Positions 36,335 through 51,199 of a DNA stretch of 64,000 nt are shown here, in pieces; the stretch's first letter is position 1, and the number at the start of each line of letters is the position of its first letter. This DNA comes from Lucifuga dentata (taxonomy: Eukaryota; Chordata; Actinopteri; Ophidiiformes; Bythitidae). The notes under the pieces are model-generated. The model saw only the letters and a list, made by a program, of their open reading frames with translations. It made no database searches and was not told where the DNA came from. The translations under genes were made by a program, and so were the position numbers. Where the stretch lies: assembly GCA_014773175.1 (NCBI GenBank), contig VXCM01000134.1:57494-121493 (forward strand). The letters run 5' to 3'.

Positions 36335-39300
36335 AATAATAATAATACATGATGGGTAAATTCTGAGCCCAAAACATAAAGAAGTGAACCAGGGCCATAT
36401 TAATTTTTGTGAAAGCAATATTTTTTTTGCATTAATTTAAGCTAAGTGATTAATAAGAAGCCCTAGAGGTACTCAAGGCTGGACAAAACAAGGCAAACAT
36501 GCTGCCATCCATTATTGTGTTGTGGCTTTGAACTACTTCAGTAGCCACCCTGCTCACCTTATTTTGGACTTATTCACCCCCACCGTCACTGGCACTTTGG
36601 CCCCCCGTCCCTGCACTAGACATCTTAAATGACGGTAAAAAATAGGATCCCAAGTTTGATCCTGTTATGATCTGTTTATGAAAGATTTGGTGAAAAACTT
36701 TAAAGGTGCAAAGTCGTTGGAAAATTGTTTATCTCAGGTCTGTCATTCGTCAGAACAAAGATGAGATACGTCTCAGCACATTTTTCTCCTTACATCCTGT
36801 CGTATCTTACAGCTAAAGGAGTTTGACACCAAATGAAAATGAAACAAGATGTAGTTTTGCTTTATGATGTGAAAGTGTGTGTGCGTGTGTGTGTGTAGGC
36901 ACGTGGATCATCTTCATGTGTAAGTAAGACATGGGTGTGTGTGTCTGTATGTATCCCAGGTTTATTCTTTTTCAAGATTTTTCAGAAAGTCTGTGTAAGA
37001 TTAATAAAGTAGCCTGTCTCCTCTGGTATTTCTGGTATGCACCACTCTCCTGCTCTCCTACTCACACAAACACACACATACACACTGTATGTACACACAG
37101 AGCACTCACCTCCCACCTCTTCCACGAACAAGGATATGAGCGTCTCCCTCACATACACCTCAGGAAACCACTGTATACAACCCACAGGCACACCAGAAGT
37201 CTCAGAGATGGACAGATCAGAAGAATGAGTTGGAGGCAAAGCTTTCAAGTGGTTTTATAGTGATAATTATACACATATGTAGGAGTGCTGTACAAAATCC
37301 TGTTACCTCAGTGCTGCTTTCTGCATTGTAGGATGAAGGAAGTGATCCCTTGTACTATAGGAAAGCTAAATTTTACTTCTATAAAAATGCACAATGTGTC
37401 CGTGAGCTTGTGTTTGCAGTAGTGTTACTCTGTTAGTTTATGAGATATGTGTTGTTGTTGTTGTGTTGTTAGAGGTCTTTGGACAGAGTTGACACCCAGA
37501 AAAGAACCAGTTGTGGTTTCTAACTGGAACCTGTTGTGGTTTCTACACTTTGCACACTGTCCATCTTGTGGCCTCATGCTGTGTCTTTAGTCAGTTAGTA
37601 AATTAGCAAAAACTGTCTTGACTTCAGTGTAGCTTATTCATGTTAGAGGTTGACTTGAAGAGTGTACAGATAAATGTGCAGCTATTTAGATTTTCCCTGA
37701 GGCAGCCAGCCCCAGTGAATTTCTTTAAAACTCTTTTAAACATATTTGTACACTCATTATGTATGCACGACCCATTCATTTCTTTTAAAATGAATGGATC
37801 AATCTCAGGTTTAGGTAAGATAGTAATGGGTTCTTTTAATCCCTCTGTCTCAATGGAAGACCGACAGGGAAGGAAAAGATGGAAACACAGCAAAGACCAG
37901 CAGAAAGAGTGTGATTGTAACACTGGAGTGACTCTAGTCAGAGAATAGTGTTGTAATTGCTAGTTGAAGCATCAGGCAGGCTTTTATCCAAACCGCCATG
38001 GGATGTCAGATTAATGAGCCAGCACCTACACACAAGCACAGCCTTCCATTTGTCACGTGTCCTTCCACCTCACATGCTGGAACTACCAGCACATGAGCCT
38101 CAGGTTCTATTCCCACTGAGGATGCCCATTGTTAAAATACACATAGGAATAACATACATCTCATAATATTTTCTGTCACCTACCCCACACCTGTCTTCCT
38201 CAGGGTAAAGAGCAGGAGCATACCTTTGTCTTCAGGATGGACCACCCTAAGGCCTGTAAGCACCTCTGGAAATGTGCTGTTGAACACCATGCTTTCTTTA
38301 GACTGAGAGGGCCGGTACAGAAGAACTCTGCACAGTCCAGCTTCATACGTATGGGATCACGCTTCAGATACAGGTAACACAGATGTGCTTATAAAGCAAA
38401 TGGGGCCATTTTCTCTCAGCCAAGACAAAATGGAGCCACTTTCTCTTGGCTGAATGGGTTGGTACTTAAAGATTCAGATAATATGGGTTTAAACGCACAG
38501 ATCTAATATTCTCTGCAATCCAACATGTTTTGGTTGGGATAAGTTTGATCCAGTAATGTCAGCCTTCCAACACAGTTTGAGTGCCCAGTGCTGTACAAGT
38601 ACAATGTATGTTATCGTGTCAACAGCAGTCTACCTCAACCAGCATTCATTCTAAGCACCAACTGCAACTGCATCTCCATTTTAATATGTGTTACATCTTC
38701 ATCCAAAATTTGGGTACCTAATTTTGTAAAAGAAAATTCCCGAAGTAGTAAAGACGAGACACTGGTAAAGGATTACTTAATATACAAATGTCTTCTATTC
38801 TACTAAAAAAAAAAAAATGGTTTTCCACTAAATTGCATTTCTGCATTTGTTTTGTGAGATCCACATGTGATGTGGACAAAACAGGCCACACGCTGGAACT
38901 CTGGTGCGTGTCCACCTTGTGATACATGTGTACAAAAAGCTACATGCAGTCGTACAAGACAGGCACTCAGTGTCAACATACCGCACTAGCCTGATAGTTT
39001 TGTGTGTGTGTATGTTCAAACATTACCCAGTTGGATAAGCAGTGGCAGTTATGTTGGTTTAACACGTGGGTTGTAGGGTTTGTTTTTAATAGAAGGTTAT
39101 CGCCTGGATGAGTAGAGAGTTCAACAGGGGTCATTTCTTTGTCTGCTGATATTATAAACAATGGGGTTTCACAAAAGTCATAAGAGAAGGGGTATTTTAT
39201 ATGCGATAGTTAAGAATGCATTGGCAAGGGGTATTGTGACATTTGGGGAATAAATGGAAGGCAGCATAATGTCTTAGCAAGTATAATAAAAATATGTGTG

Positions 39301-42300
39301 TTTGCATCTGACCAGTGGAAAGACAGAATACCAAACAACCAAGGCCAACAAAGCACGGCGGTCAGCCTCCTTTGAGAGAAGACCAAGTCGACGTTATTCC
39401 AGAAGAACCATGCAAAACAGAGGTGAGGACGACATTCACACAGGCCCACACCTGAACAGTTCACAGCAGCAAATATCCCTTTACAGAAATATAAACTGAC
39501 ACGATACATGCACAAATATACACACTGAAGCTGTGGTGTAAACGTTAATGCCAATACATATCCCATCATACTTAGAAACACAAGTGTTTGTGTTGTGTTT
39601 TACTGCATGTGGATACACTCACTGACTGTTCTGTATTTGTGTGTTTTTTTGTACAGGACCATTTCATCCACATATGTAAGTACACTGATATTAGAACAAA
39701 ATGTGATTGTTTCAGTGACTGATAAAACGACATTATCTGTCCTTACTCTGGTGATAATACCACTTCCTTGCTGTTTTGTTATTGCTGCTAATGAGAGGTG
39801 GTTTGTTGACTCATACTGTATTTAACCCCATTAAGCTCTGTGTCCCTGTATATGAGTGGGAAAGCAAAACTAAGGTAGTGAAATATTCTTGTAATGTGCA
39901 AAAGCTTGCATGTAAAGCTTGTTGACTCACAAACATACACTCTTACACACAGCACTTGCACTTAGCTTCAGTTTCACCATGAGGCTTGGCTATAATCTTG
40001 TTACAGAGGCAGCCTTTTGTTGCCGGGGTAGGAGTGGGCTAAAGACGGAAATGCGGTGATGTCAGTTATAGCTTTAAGCTGTTGTGGGATCAGTTGAGTC
40101 AAAGTATTTAGCAGATAAAAGGGAAAGTTCCAGTGACTTTGCATCCAATCTGTTTGGATGGAGGTCCACCATGAGATTGTGGGGGGAATCAAATCTTTCA
40201 AGGACCATACTGGCCATTTTGCATGTTTGTGCCTAATATATTCAATTTTCATACACATAACGTTACTGACAATCATTTCCCAAAGCATACTACTGGAACA
40301 GTGGATTAAAAATGTTTTTCCTACCTTCCAGACTGCCACTGGTTTCAGTTGATTCTGGTACGCTATTAAAATCAACTTGGTGATACTTGAAACGTTCATG
40401 GGATAGGTAATCTATCATCGTGAACAAGACGTGCACTCTGTACTCTGTTTTTTTTTCAAAGTTCATTTCAACGTTTAAGCACAATAAAAAGCGTGGAGTG
40501 AATGTGTGTCTCCACTGGGGAATATAGTTCCAAAGATCTGCATTTATTGAAAAATATAAACGACTGTGACTTTAAGTAACTGCGTAACTGTTATGACCTA
40601 GTCTAGGGAAACCATGACCAGGGTCGTAACAGTAACTATTAGCAGGCGAAACATTGATTCTTAAGGTGGATGTATCGCTTGAATATTTGATTTTGAAAAC
40701 TTAAGAGATTTTGCAAAATATCAGGAAAGCTGAAATATGGTTTTATCCTTTGGGAAATGATTGTCAGTAATGTAACATATTTGGAAATTGAATATATTAA
40801 GCTCAAACATGCAAAATGGCCAGTATGGTTCTTTAAGATATTTACACTATTCTAAAGTAGTGTCCAGATAGTGTTCAGTGTAGATAAAGCATCTGCCCTA
40901 CAATTTTTTTTTTTTTTTTTAATTTTTCTTTGTTTCTTGAGTGTGACTAGTGTACTGTCTCCAAATGCCTCTTAGTTATTTTCTGTAAAATCCATAGAGG
41001 GCATTGAGAAGATTCTGTTAAATAAAATCTTATTTTCCGTCCTGGCTCAGGGTTCTTTCCTCAGGCAATGGAGTCAGTTCCAGCAAAGTTACCAAGGTGA
41101 GGAGCAAAACCACTGCATGTTTTCTAATCCTTCATTTATTATACATCTAAACAAAACAGCAGTGTAACAGACCGGGAAAGGTTTTGAATCCAAATTGAGA
41201 CCCAACGCACCAATGAAGAAGAATCCTGCAGGATCCTCATAATCTGCACAGAAAACCTCCAAATGTTCATTCTTATGACTGAACACAGAATCGGCTAATG
41301 CATGCAAACGTTGAGGGTAATAAAAGTCTTTCATAATGCTTCTTGCCCTAAAAGATGAGTTTGATAATGGTTTCAAATTTGCATTAATGTTTTGTTTTAT
41401 TACTTTTTTCTTCTTTTTCTCAAAATGCTCAATACCCTACTCCCAAATACATCTGTCTTTCTCCCTGTATTTTAATCCTACCATTCCTTCTGTCTAATTT
41501 CTGTGTTGTCTGATATTTTTCTCTTCCTCTCCTCCTTCAGATTTCTCCTCCCAGTAGGAGAGCCTGGTCAGGTTTACCTGTGGTCAGCCCAGTTCCTGCT
41601 TCTGCCTGTGGACCGATGGAAATCGAGGCTCTACCAAGAAGTCCTGGTGGAGAAAAAAGAAGGTGGGTGAAAGAATTTTATTTTTATTTTTCAGATAAAT
41701 GGCAATTTCTCTGTCAGCGGCTGCTCAGTAATGATGAGAGTAACAACATCCATTTAGGAAAGGTTGTGCTCTGGTAACTGATCCCTGTGTAGTGCTAAAG
41801 GAAGTGGGTGGATAGTTTGGTGTGTTTTTCATGGTCTAATGCTGTCAAAGCAGCTTAACATGGCTTATCCACTCACCTTGCCTTGTCTCTGGGCAAGGGA
41901 GGATGATGGATGGAGGTCGGTCAAGAAGGAGAATCTGCCTGTCCATTTTTCTGTCTTTGAGTGCATGTCCCTGCCATGCTTTGCTGTTGGACATGTTGGC
42001 GTTAACATATTCCTGCTCTGTGGATGTCTTCTTCAGTATTCTTGGAAAGATTATGCAGCCTGCATGTATGCGTGTGTGTTATAAAGTGCAGTGTGTATAC
42101 CAGAGGACTTTAATGCTGCCTACACTCCAGGCAGACTTGCCTTTGACATTGGGTTGATTCAAGAGCAATCATAGTGCTGAGTTCACATATCCTCTGTATC
42201 ACCTGCATTACTTCTTAATGTTTCTTTTCAATTTTCTTTCTCATGGCTCATCTTCTCTTCTCTTCTGCTCTCGTCTCTGAATCTTCCTTGGATTACATGA

Positions 42301-45300
42301 CTGTGGGGCATAGCTCTCTCTTTAATTTCCTCAGACATTGTAAAGAAAAAGTTTCTGCCTCTGAGCAGTGTGTGCGTGTGTTAAAATGCATAACTCTCTG
42401 AATGAGAATGGCAAAATTTTTTAAATTAATTTTATTTTTTTTTATTTTTACGAGTACCTGGGTTTATATGCAAAAGACATGCTCCAGTGTGATTATGGAT
42501 TGATCCTAACTAGTTGTTTGAATTCATGTGTGATGTCTTTGTGAAGTGTGTATGTGTGTGAATGAATGAGCAATTATAAACCTGTCATGTTCTCCTGTGT
42601 GTTCCAGTATTAACATGTACTGAAGGTCATATCTGGAGACAGGTAGGTGGGATCACATAGGCTTGCCTTAGCTCTCGCTTAAACCAATCAACCGCTAGTG
42701 AGCTTTATGATTTTGGCTTTGGGAAAGCTTTCTTGTGGCGGATTTTTCCCCTGTGATTCGCTGTCTGTTCATTTATTGATCCACATGTGATACCAACCTA
42801 ATCAATCCAGGAAATGATGAGATGACATCGGGCGCCATCTGGGAATCTTGTAATTGGTGCAGGGTAAAAAGATGTGATATGTGTGTTTCAGCTTCAGATC
42901 TTTTGCTGGCTGCATTTTGGTGTGTGGGTTTCTTCTGCTTGGCCATGCGTTACGTATTAATTCCATGCATACTATACTTTCAATCAAACTATTAATGATA
43001 CTGTTGTCTTAGCAAATAAAGTTCAGACTTTTGGTGTAGTAGTCAGCATATATGGTTCTTGGACTTCTGGGAAAAAGGTTTCTTCATATTTACGGCTCAG
43101 GCTGATTCTTTTTCCATGTAAATTTGTAGTCAGTTGTAAGAAGAGGATTGACTCACTACCACAGAGCAGGGACTTTTTTTTTTCTTGTTCCTTGGTCATT
43201 ATCCTTAAAAGCTGGATTCTATGTCCTTATAAGACCAACAATTAAGGCTCTGAGTCCTTCTCATTAGGAGCTCATATGTTTTTGCTGTAGAGAAACGGCT
43301 CGAGGTGGTTTTAGATCCCAGTTAGCTTCCCACATTTTACTGGGGTCACGTTCCAGCATTCCAGAAAATCTTATTAAACTGACTTATAGGAAGTGAGCAG
43401 TAGATTTTGCTGTACGTCACCATAACTTGAGCCAACTTGAAAGAACTTGGTTGACTTCATTTAGAAGCAGTTCACTTCAGTGTTAATGCTGCACTGCATT
43501 TTGTGGAGTTGATAGTTAAACTGTTAGAGATCATGCAGTTTGTCTTCAGTATGTGTGGAATGGCATCAGATTCTAACCAAATCAAATTATTGAGTGTTAT
43601 TTTAACCAACATCATAGGAATTATTTATAAATTATGTTTTTTTTCTCTCTCTCTCTTTTTTTGCTATAGCTAGAGCTCATTGTTTTTGGTGTTTATTTTA
43701 CTCTGATGATGCACAGTATCATTGTAATCGGAAAGTTCTGGAACAATCCTATTGGTCCTGTACTGTTTCAGACTGATCAGTAGGCATTGCACTTATGTAC
43801 ACTTACATACACAAATGTATGTATGCTGTTACTGCTGGCCATCTATTAGCACCTCATTTACATTATCTCCCCAATTTTATTTCACTTTCAATTACTAGAA
43901 GTTCAGTCTGAGCAGTCATCATCGATAGATTTATTGTAAAATATGATAGAAGATTTATTGTAAAATATGGTTTATTATAATTAATTATATTTAATATGGA
44001 TTATTGTTAAAAAAAGGGTGTCTTCTCTTACAGGAAACAACTTTTGGGTGCATGGGGAAATGAATCCAAAAAACTGAAAATGTTCATTTTAAACCCAATC
44101 TGGGCATGTTTCAGTGAAAATTGATATACAGTATGAAAAACGAAAACATTGAGCTTCTAGCCTTGTCCTGTTTATTCTGATTTTGTTTCCTATTGATGCT
44201 GCCTTAAAGCTGAGCTCTGGATGTTGCACAGCTTTTTCAGCTGTTATATTGTACCACACCTGTATTTTTTGCCTTCTTTTTGTCTCTTGCCTCTTTTTCA
44301 CTTCTAAAATTTATACCTTATCCAAACTGAGAGTAGATAGTCTTTTTTTTTTGCATACCTTTTTTGCACACACAGGGAGAAATCCTTCTTCATCTTTATC
44401 TCCATTCTTAACAAGGAAAAATATTAAAGGAAGGAGGGAGTTGATCTGCAGTGTGTGCTACAGTTTCAATGAGGAAATGTATGCTCCATCACCTCCTACT
44501 CTCCTAGTAAAGCTGTCATCATGAATAAAAGCTTCCAACTCAGGACCCATCGCCCTGAATATATAAGCAAAGACTTGACATAAGACCTCGGCCACTAAGG
44601 GGGCAACCAGGGGTCACTGATGCTCCGGGGAGATCCAGTCCACTTAACTCAAGTGTTCATGTCACAACACTGTCACAGAAACACTTAAAGTGTGTGCTTG
44701 TGTACAGTGTAGAATTGAATGGCTTTACATTGCAGAGCCCAACGTGACAACACAGAGCTTAATTATTTATTTATGTCACTTTACATGATTATTGGCGTAA
44801 CCACAGTTTCAAAGTGGTGTTACTTTTTGATTCCACAAATGGATTTGCACTTGTACTTCCAAGACTTCCAAAGCCAAGAAACAAGAACAAGAAACCCTGT
44901 TACCCATGCATTATACAGTGCTGTGAAAAAGTTTTCAACCCCCTCCTGATTTCTTCTATTTTTGTATATATCTCCTGCTAAATAACTTTATATAAACCAA
45001 AGGCAACCTGAGCAAATATAAAATACAGTTTTTAAATGATAATTTTATTTATTGAAGCAAAAAAGGTTATCCAACACCTTTATCATCCATGTGAAAAAGT
45101 AATTGACCCTCTAAACTCAATGGTTTAGAGATCCATGTAGAGGGTCTTATTGGTTATTCCACATTTAGCAGCAACAACTGCAACCAATCACTTGCGATAA
45201 TTTGAGATCAGTCTTGCACATCGCTGTGGTGGAATTTTGTTCCACTCTCCTTCTTTACAAAATTGCTTTAATTCAGCCACATTGGGGGGTTTTCGAGCAT

Positions 45301-48300
45301 GAATGGTCCACAGCATCTCAATGGGGTTCAAGACAAGGACACTCCAAAACCTTCATTTTGGTCCTTTTGAGCCATTCAGAAGCCATTCAACCTTTGACGA
45401 GGACACTCCAAAACCTTCATTTTGGTCCTTTTGAGCCATTCAGAGGTGAACTTGCTCTTATGCTTTGGATCGTTTTCTTGCTGCATAACCCAGTTGCGTT
45501 TGAGTTTCACATCAGAGCCTGATGACCAGACATTCTCCCTCAGGATTTTCTGGTAAAGAGCAGAAGTCATGGCTCAATTATGGCAAGTTGTCCAGGCCCT
45601 GAAGCAGCAAAGCAACCCCACACCATCATGCTACCACCATGCTTGACTGTTAGGTATGGTGTTGTTATTGTGGAACACTGTGTTTGGTTTATGCCACGGG
45701 ACGCCTGTCTTCCACACAGTTCCACTTTCCATTCATCTGTTTATAGAATGTTCTCCCAAAAGGTCTGAGGGTCATCAAGGTGTGTTTTGGCTAAAGTGAG
45801 ATGAGCCTTCATGTTCTTCATGTACTTCTTCTTAGCAATGGTTTTCACCTTGCCACTCTCCCATGGAGGCCATTTTTGGCCTGAGCTCCATTGAGGTGAC
45901 AGAGGCCTGCAGTTCCTTTGATGTTTTCCTTGGATCTTTTGTGACTTCCTGGATGAGTTGTTGCTGCTCTTGGAGGAATTTTGGAAAGTCGGCCTCTCCT
46001 GGGAAGGTTCACTACTGAGCCAAGTTCTCTCCATTTGAAGATAATGGCTCTCACTGTGGTTCTTTGGAGTCCCAAAGCCTAGAAACGGCTTTGTAACCCT
46101 TCCCAGATTGATATATTTCATTCACCTTCTTCCTCATCTCTTCTGGAATTTCCTTTGATGGAGGCATCATATGCTGCTGGCGGAGACCTTTTAGCTACTT
46201 CATATTGCTGAAAAAGTTATATTTAAGTGATGTTTAGATTGAACACAGCTGCAGGAATCAAGCTTGAGTGTGTTGAGTCCAACTGAACCCAATTATCAAT
46301 TAATTCTGGAGGATTTAGTAACGGGGGGGGGGGNGGGATACTTTTTCACACAGGCCTAGTTGGTATTACATAACTTTTTTTTGCTTCAATAAATGAAATT
46401 ATCATTTAAAAACGGCATTTTATGTTTACTCAGGTTGCCTTTGTTTTATGTGAAATTTTGTTTGAAGATATGAAACGATTTAGTATGAGGTACATATAAA
46501 AAGAAGAAATCAGGAGGGGTCAAATACTTTTTCACAGCACTCTATGCGCATATAAGGTAGAGCATCTCTATACCAGGTTGCCACTTTTTCTGATTGCCTC
46601 TAATAGAAAAGATGTGCTGCCGTGCAGGACATCTAAGAGCTGAGCATGTTTTATCTCGCAGCACGAGATGGCCAAAGTCAAAAACATTTAACTTTAGCTA
46701 CATTTGACTTCAGCACATACGCAAGTCAGTCAGTACACTTACATGCACACTTACTCACATTTTTGCCTAGAATTACTAGGATTCTGCAGCCTTCCTTTGC
46801 TTTTTTGCTGCTGTCATCCATTTTTTCCACTCCTCCTCTTTTTTGTTTTGCCTCCATTCTCTCTCTTTCTGTTTCATAGGCATTCCCCTCCTGTTTATCC
46901 CCTCATCCTTCTCTTTTCCTAATTGTTTTCCTCAGGTCTCCTCTTCCCTCCATCCTCCCTGCTCATGTCTCATCAAAGCTCCTCATAAGGATTTGGACAG
47001 ACCGCAGCCAATGACATTCTCATCCTCTATACTGACATGAATCAGTACATGGGAACAACATTAATACACAGGAATGAGAACTTCTGGGATTTGTACCACA
47101 TGGATAGACACACACTTGCTGTGAATGCAGACACAGCTTATTTGCTGAAGCATTTGTCCACACACACACGGCTCAAAGTGTCACATATTCAGCTTGTTGA
47201 CATGCTCACTATTACTTTCGTGAAAAATGTGGAAGTTGTAGGTTTCCCACTTCCCTTGGCTCTCCTTCCTCTCTTCCACCCTCCAGCCTCATTCTTTCTC
47301 CTCTTTTCTTTCTGTCCTGACCTCATCCTCTCACTTCGTGAAACTGACGGTGGTGGGATACATTCACCTCCTCTCCTGACTTTACAACTAAACAATAGGT
47401 CACATATTTAGTTATGTCCACTTCTGCTCCCTATTTCAACAGATTTGTTACCTTTTTTTTTTTTTTTTNCTTTTTTTTTTTTTTTGTAATATTTCAGACA
47501 CTACTGCTTTATTAACTTTGTTGAAATGAAACCTCAAATTATTTTAATATAAGAAAAGTGTATGATTTTTGTTATTTTGTATTTAATCTGCTGCGTTTCA
47601 TTGATCTATTGCACCATTTTAAATGTTCAAAACTGAATCAGGAATAAGGAATTTAATTGATCTCTATCCATTCCATCTATACAGATCTACTGTATCTTTT
47701 TCTATTTTTTAGTAAATTGTATCTGTTCCTTTTTTGGACATAACCTCAGTGATGTAGTTGTGTTTGTGATGATTATTACGCTATGACCTAACAATCCTCT
47801 GTAAGGTAATGGTGAGTTTTGGCTGATAAGTCCTTATTTCTTGCACAGCTCAACCAATGAAGATGATTTCAAATTATTTTTACTTAGTTGAATGTTTACA
47901 ACATACTTGTGACCAAAGGATGTATTCTGTCCAAGCTATATATGTTTTAAAATCACTGAAGGAATAAATGCAGGCTAATTATTGACACCAGCAATCTTGC
48001 AGCTTTATATTGCTTATTTTATGATTGTTCTGTCTCTGTGCTGCTTTATCACACTATCAATACTGCCAGCAACGTAACATGAGCTTTTTGGGCTCTTATT
48101 AAGTGCACACAGTTTATTGCCCTTTTATGTCCTCTTCATTTACCTGGATTCAACATATAGCTATGGAAGATACACTAAATATTTAGTATCCCAGATTTAA
48201 AAATGCAGCAGCAAGTTAGTGGATTAGTAAGACTCTACTGTTGACTATGGGGCACAATAACAAAGGTCAGACTCTGCACCAGACTACTTTGAAGACTGAA

Positions 48301-51149
48301 CTTAATACCATATATGGTGTTTTTCATTTTTAAAACATTGATAGTATAGATTTATCAAAGACATTCTATTGTATAGTTGGAGATCATATTTATACTGTGT
48401 TACTCTGAGGTTTTTACACACTATCCCTCTTTTGGACAGGAAAATGTGCAACCATGAACTATGAACATAACAGTTTTGTATCAGTTATTTTTCAGTTGTT
48501 CCTAAGAGTTTGTGAGGTGAGAAAATGTGGTTAAAAAAACAATCTACATGAAGAATATCTTGGTATCATCTGGATAAATTGAGCAGCAATGTATACCTGT
48601 GTGGTGATTTAGTATTTGGGTGACAAATTTGGCATATACTGTACGTGCATGAATATGTGTGTGGCCTTATGTTGTCCTGGCAGTATAGGTGTCTTCAAGC
48701 TGCAGTGGTATGAGTGCCTCACCAGCCTGATTAAAGGACTGCTCTCAAAACCCAAAAACCCACGTAACAAATGTTTTGCTTCAGGTCGCTTTCAGTTCTG
48801 AGAATATTACAAGGAATCTTTCCCACACAAGTTATTGCCTGCTCTGAAGATTTATATCTATGGGCTTTAACCATGTTTATTTACCTCTGGAAACATCTTT
48901 AATATTCAGCGATGTAATTTTTTTTTTTGTAGGATTTCACTCATTTTTCAGTCTTTGCTCAGTTCCTATGTCTTTCCAGTGGGACATAACAGTTCTTCTA
49001 CTTTTCTATATTCCTGACAGCAGTCTTTTAGATACTGTAATTCTGCAAATACAGTCAAATGTTTGTGTTATTATTTTTAATTAACATTGTTATTTGTTCA
49101 CATGAATTTGATATACATCTTTTAGCCTAATATCATCATGAGCCCAGTTTTGCCATCTTTGCAGAATGCATTCATACTTTATGGAGTCTTCAGGTGAGTT
49201 GTACCTGTGTATCACTCTCGTGTATTTAGGAAACACTTGTGTTACATTATGTCTCCATTCTGTCTCTCAATGGTTGTAATTATTGTAATCTTTCTTTTGC
49301 ACCCATTTGATTACCTGCCTCTTTCTTTTCTATAGTGTGCCCGTGGTTGCTGACCTGCTCGAGACGTGCATTGATGATGTCATCAGGGCTCCCATTGTTC
49401 CCACCGTGACAGCTGCAGAGGAGGCGGGACCAAGCAGCGCCTATTCTACTTCTAGTGTCAGCGGGGATGAGGGGCTCAGCCGCACTGGTGAGCCTACAGA
49501 AAACAGCAAATACAGCACACAAAGAGGTGTGGTTTGGGAATGAAAAATATAAAACATTTTAGTCTGAAATTTGAAATGCAATGTGTAATCCTGTGTAATC
49601 AGTCTGACTAATTTGTCAGACTGAGATTTTTCTTGGTTCTTGTTTCCCACTGTTATTTTCCAACCAACCTCTTATTTAACAAGAAAATGACTGTGTACAT
49701 TTTGAAGTTGATTATAGTATGTTCTCAATGCTTGTCTCCTACAGAGATATCCTGAGAGGATCACAAATCGTGAAAAGTTGAAGCATTTTTGCCTGCATTG
49801 TTTTTTCCTGCTTGTCATAGTGCTGCGATTCAGCAGCTATTCATCGCACAATCTAACATGCATCAAACTTGATATTGTACAGTCTGACTATTATAACCAT
49901 CTCACACAGTGAGACATGCAGTAAACATAGGACAGCTGCATTCGCTATAGTTTGTAGGAGGCATAACAAAAGGGAAGGATGAACCATGAGAGACTTCAAG
50001 TATAAAGGAGGCTAAATCCTTTTTTGACGTAAACATGTGTAATTTCATTTTAGTAATAATGTCAGTATTTGTATCTTTTTGTCTTTTCAGAGGCGGCGGC
50101 TCATCTGAAGCAGCTAGAGCTGGAGAGCAGTTCGCTCACCGCCACGTCAAGAAATAACTTCAATGTCAACATGGCCATGAACAATCAGGTGGGCATTTGT
50201 ATTCTATTTATTACTCCTTAAACTTTTAAAACCAAAACTGATTTTAAAAAAGATGTATTGCTTCGTAGCTGTAGGCTAGTAATCCATTTTTGACACTAAC
50301 CCATAGTCCATAGATATTTAGGAATTATTTTGAGCATTTAGGAAGTAGATGTGTGAACAGTGAACTCATGTTGCCCTTTTCATGGTGTGTGTCACATCCC
50401 ACCCACCGCCTCAGGAGGACATGGTGAAGCTGACAGAGAAGTGTGGTCTGAACAGCACGGGCAGTAGTCCGGCTGTCACTCCACTGCGCATCCCAGGGGA
50501 TCTGAAGAGCAACATCCTGAAAGCGCAGGCCGAGGCTGCGGCACTCAAGGTTCACACACCTGGAAAAATGGTAACTAAAAAGAGAGAAGCAAGAGGAAAG
50601 ACACGAAAAGCAGTCTTTTTTAACAAGAGCGCTGGTGATCTTGGTGCAGTTTAGTCCCAGTTTTGATCGTCCTGATTGGTTTGAAGCAGCAGTTCCCAAA
50701 CTTTGAAATTGTTTTGTTTAAATTTTTGTTCTCTTTTAATTAAGAATTACATTTTTTACTAGCTCAGCTCGTCCCATGTACACACTAAGTACTTCCATTG
50801 TATTTGGGTGACTAACTTTTTTTTAAGCTCAAGTTCACTGCAGCACACACAGACACGTGAGGTTTTTCTGTGATTTTTCTTAGAGCTACACCTTGCCGGT
50901 GTAGTGGTACCTAGATGTTTTGTTTTGAGAACTACTGGTCTAAAGCAGAAACTGCTCAGAAAGTTTTATTTTACTGATGCCAGTGTTGTGTGTTCTGCCT
51001 GAGCTGCCTCTCACTGGCACAGCACAAATGTAATTTGAAGATGGGTAAGACCACAAGTGACTTACTTTAGAGATTACTCGAGCATTTGAGGCTTCTGTGT
51101 CAGTTCAATGAGCAAATAATGGTAATGGTAGTGAAATTTGAGTTAAAGT

Positions 51150-51199
<50 letters not shown>

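Larger units (their letters stand above)
44916..46542 (-). mobile_element. Tc1-like DNA transposon, decayed
   Basis: 1.6 kb with long inverted ends (about 190 bp) starting CAGTGCTGTGAAAAAG and flanked by TA on both sides. A second GTGAAAAAGT motif lies inside each arm (about 45090 and 46341), the IR/DR layout of Tc1-type elements. The transposase remnant is on the - strand. A G-run with N sits at 46323-46337. Located in the 7.7-kb intron of epb41l5. Confidence 0.85.
41663..49335 (+). other. epb41l5: epb41l5 intron, 7.7 kb
   Basis: Contains the Tc1-like element (44916-46542) and a T-run with N (47451-47485). Mammalian EPB41L5 isoforms diverge after the corresponding region, so an alternative terminal exon is possible here, but I could not identify one. 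Confidence 0.65.

Noticed and set aside
41065..41096. Alternative acceptor TTCCTCAG for epb41l5 exon 14
   Set aside because: It leaves the wrong phase for exon 15; the upstream acceptor ending at 41050 keeps the frame.
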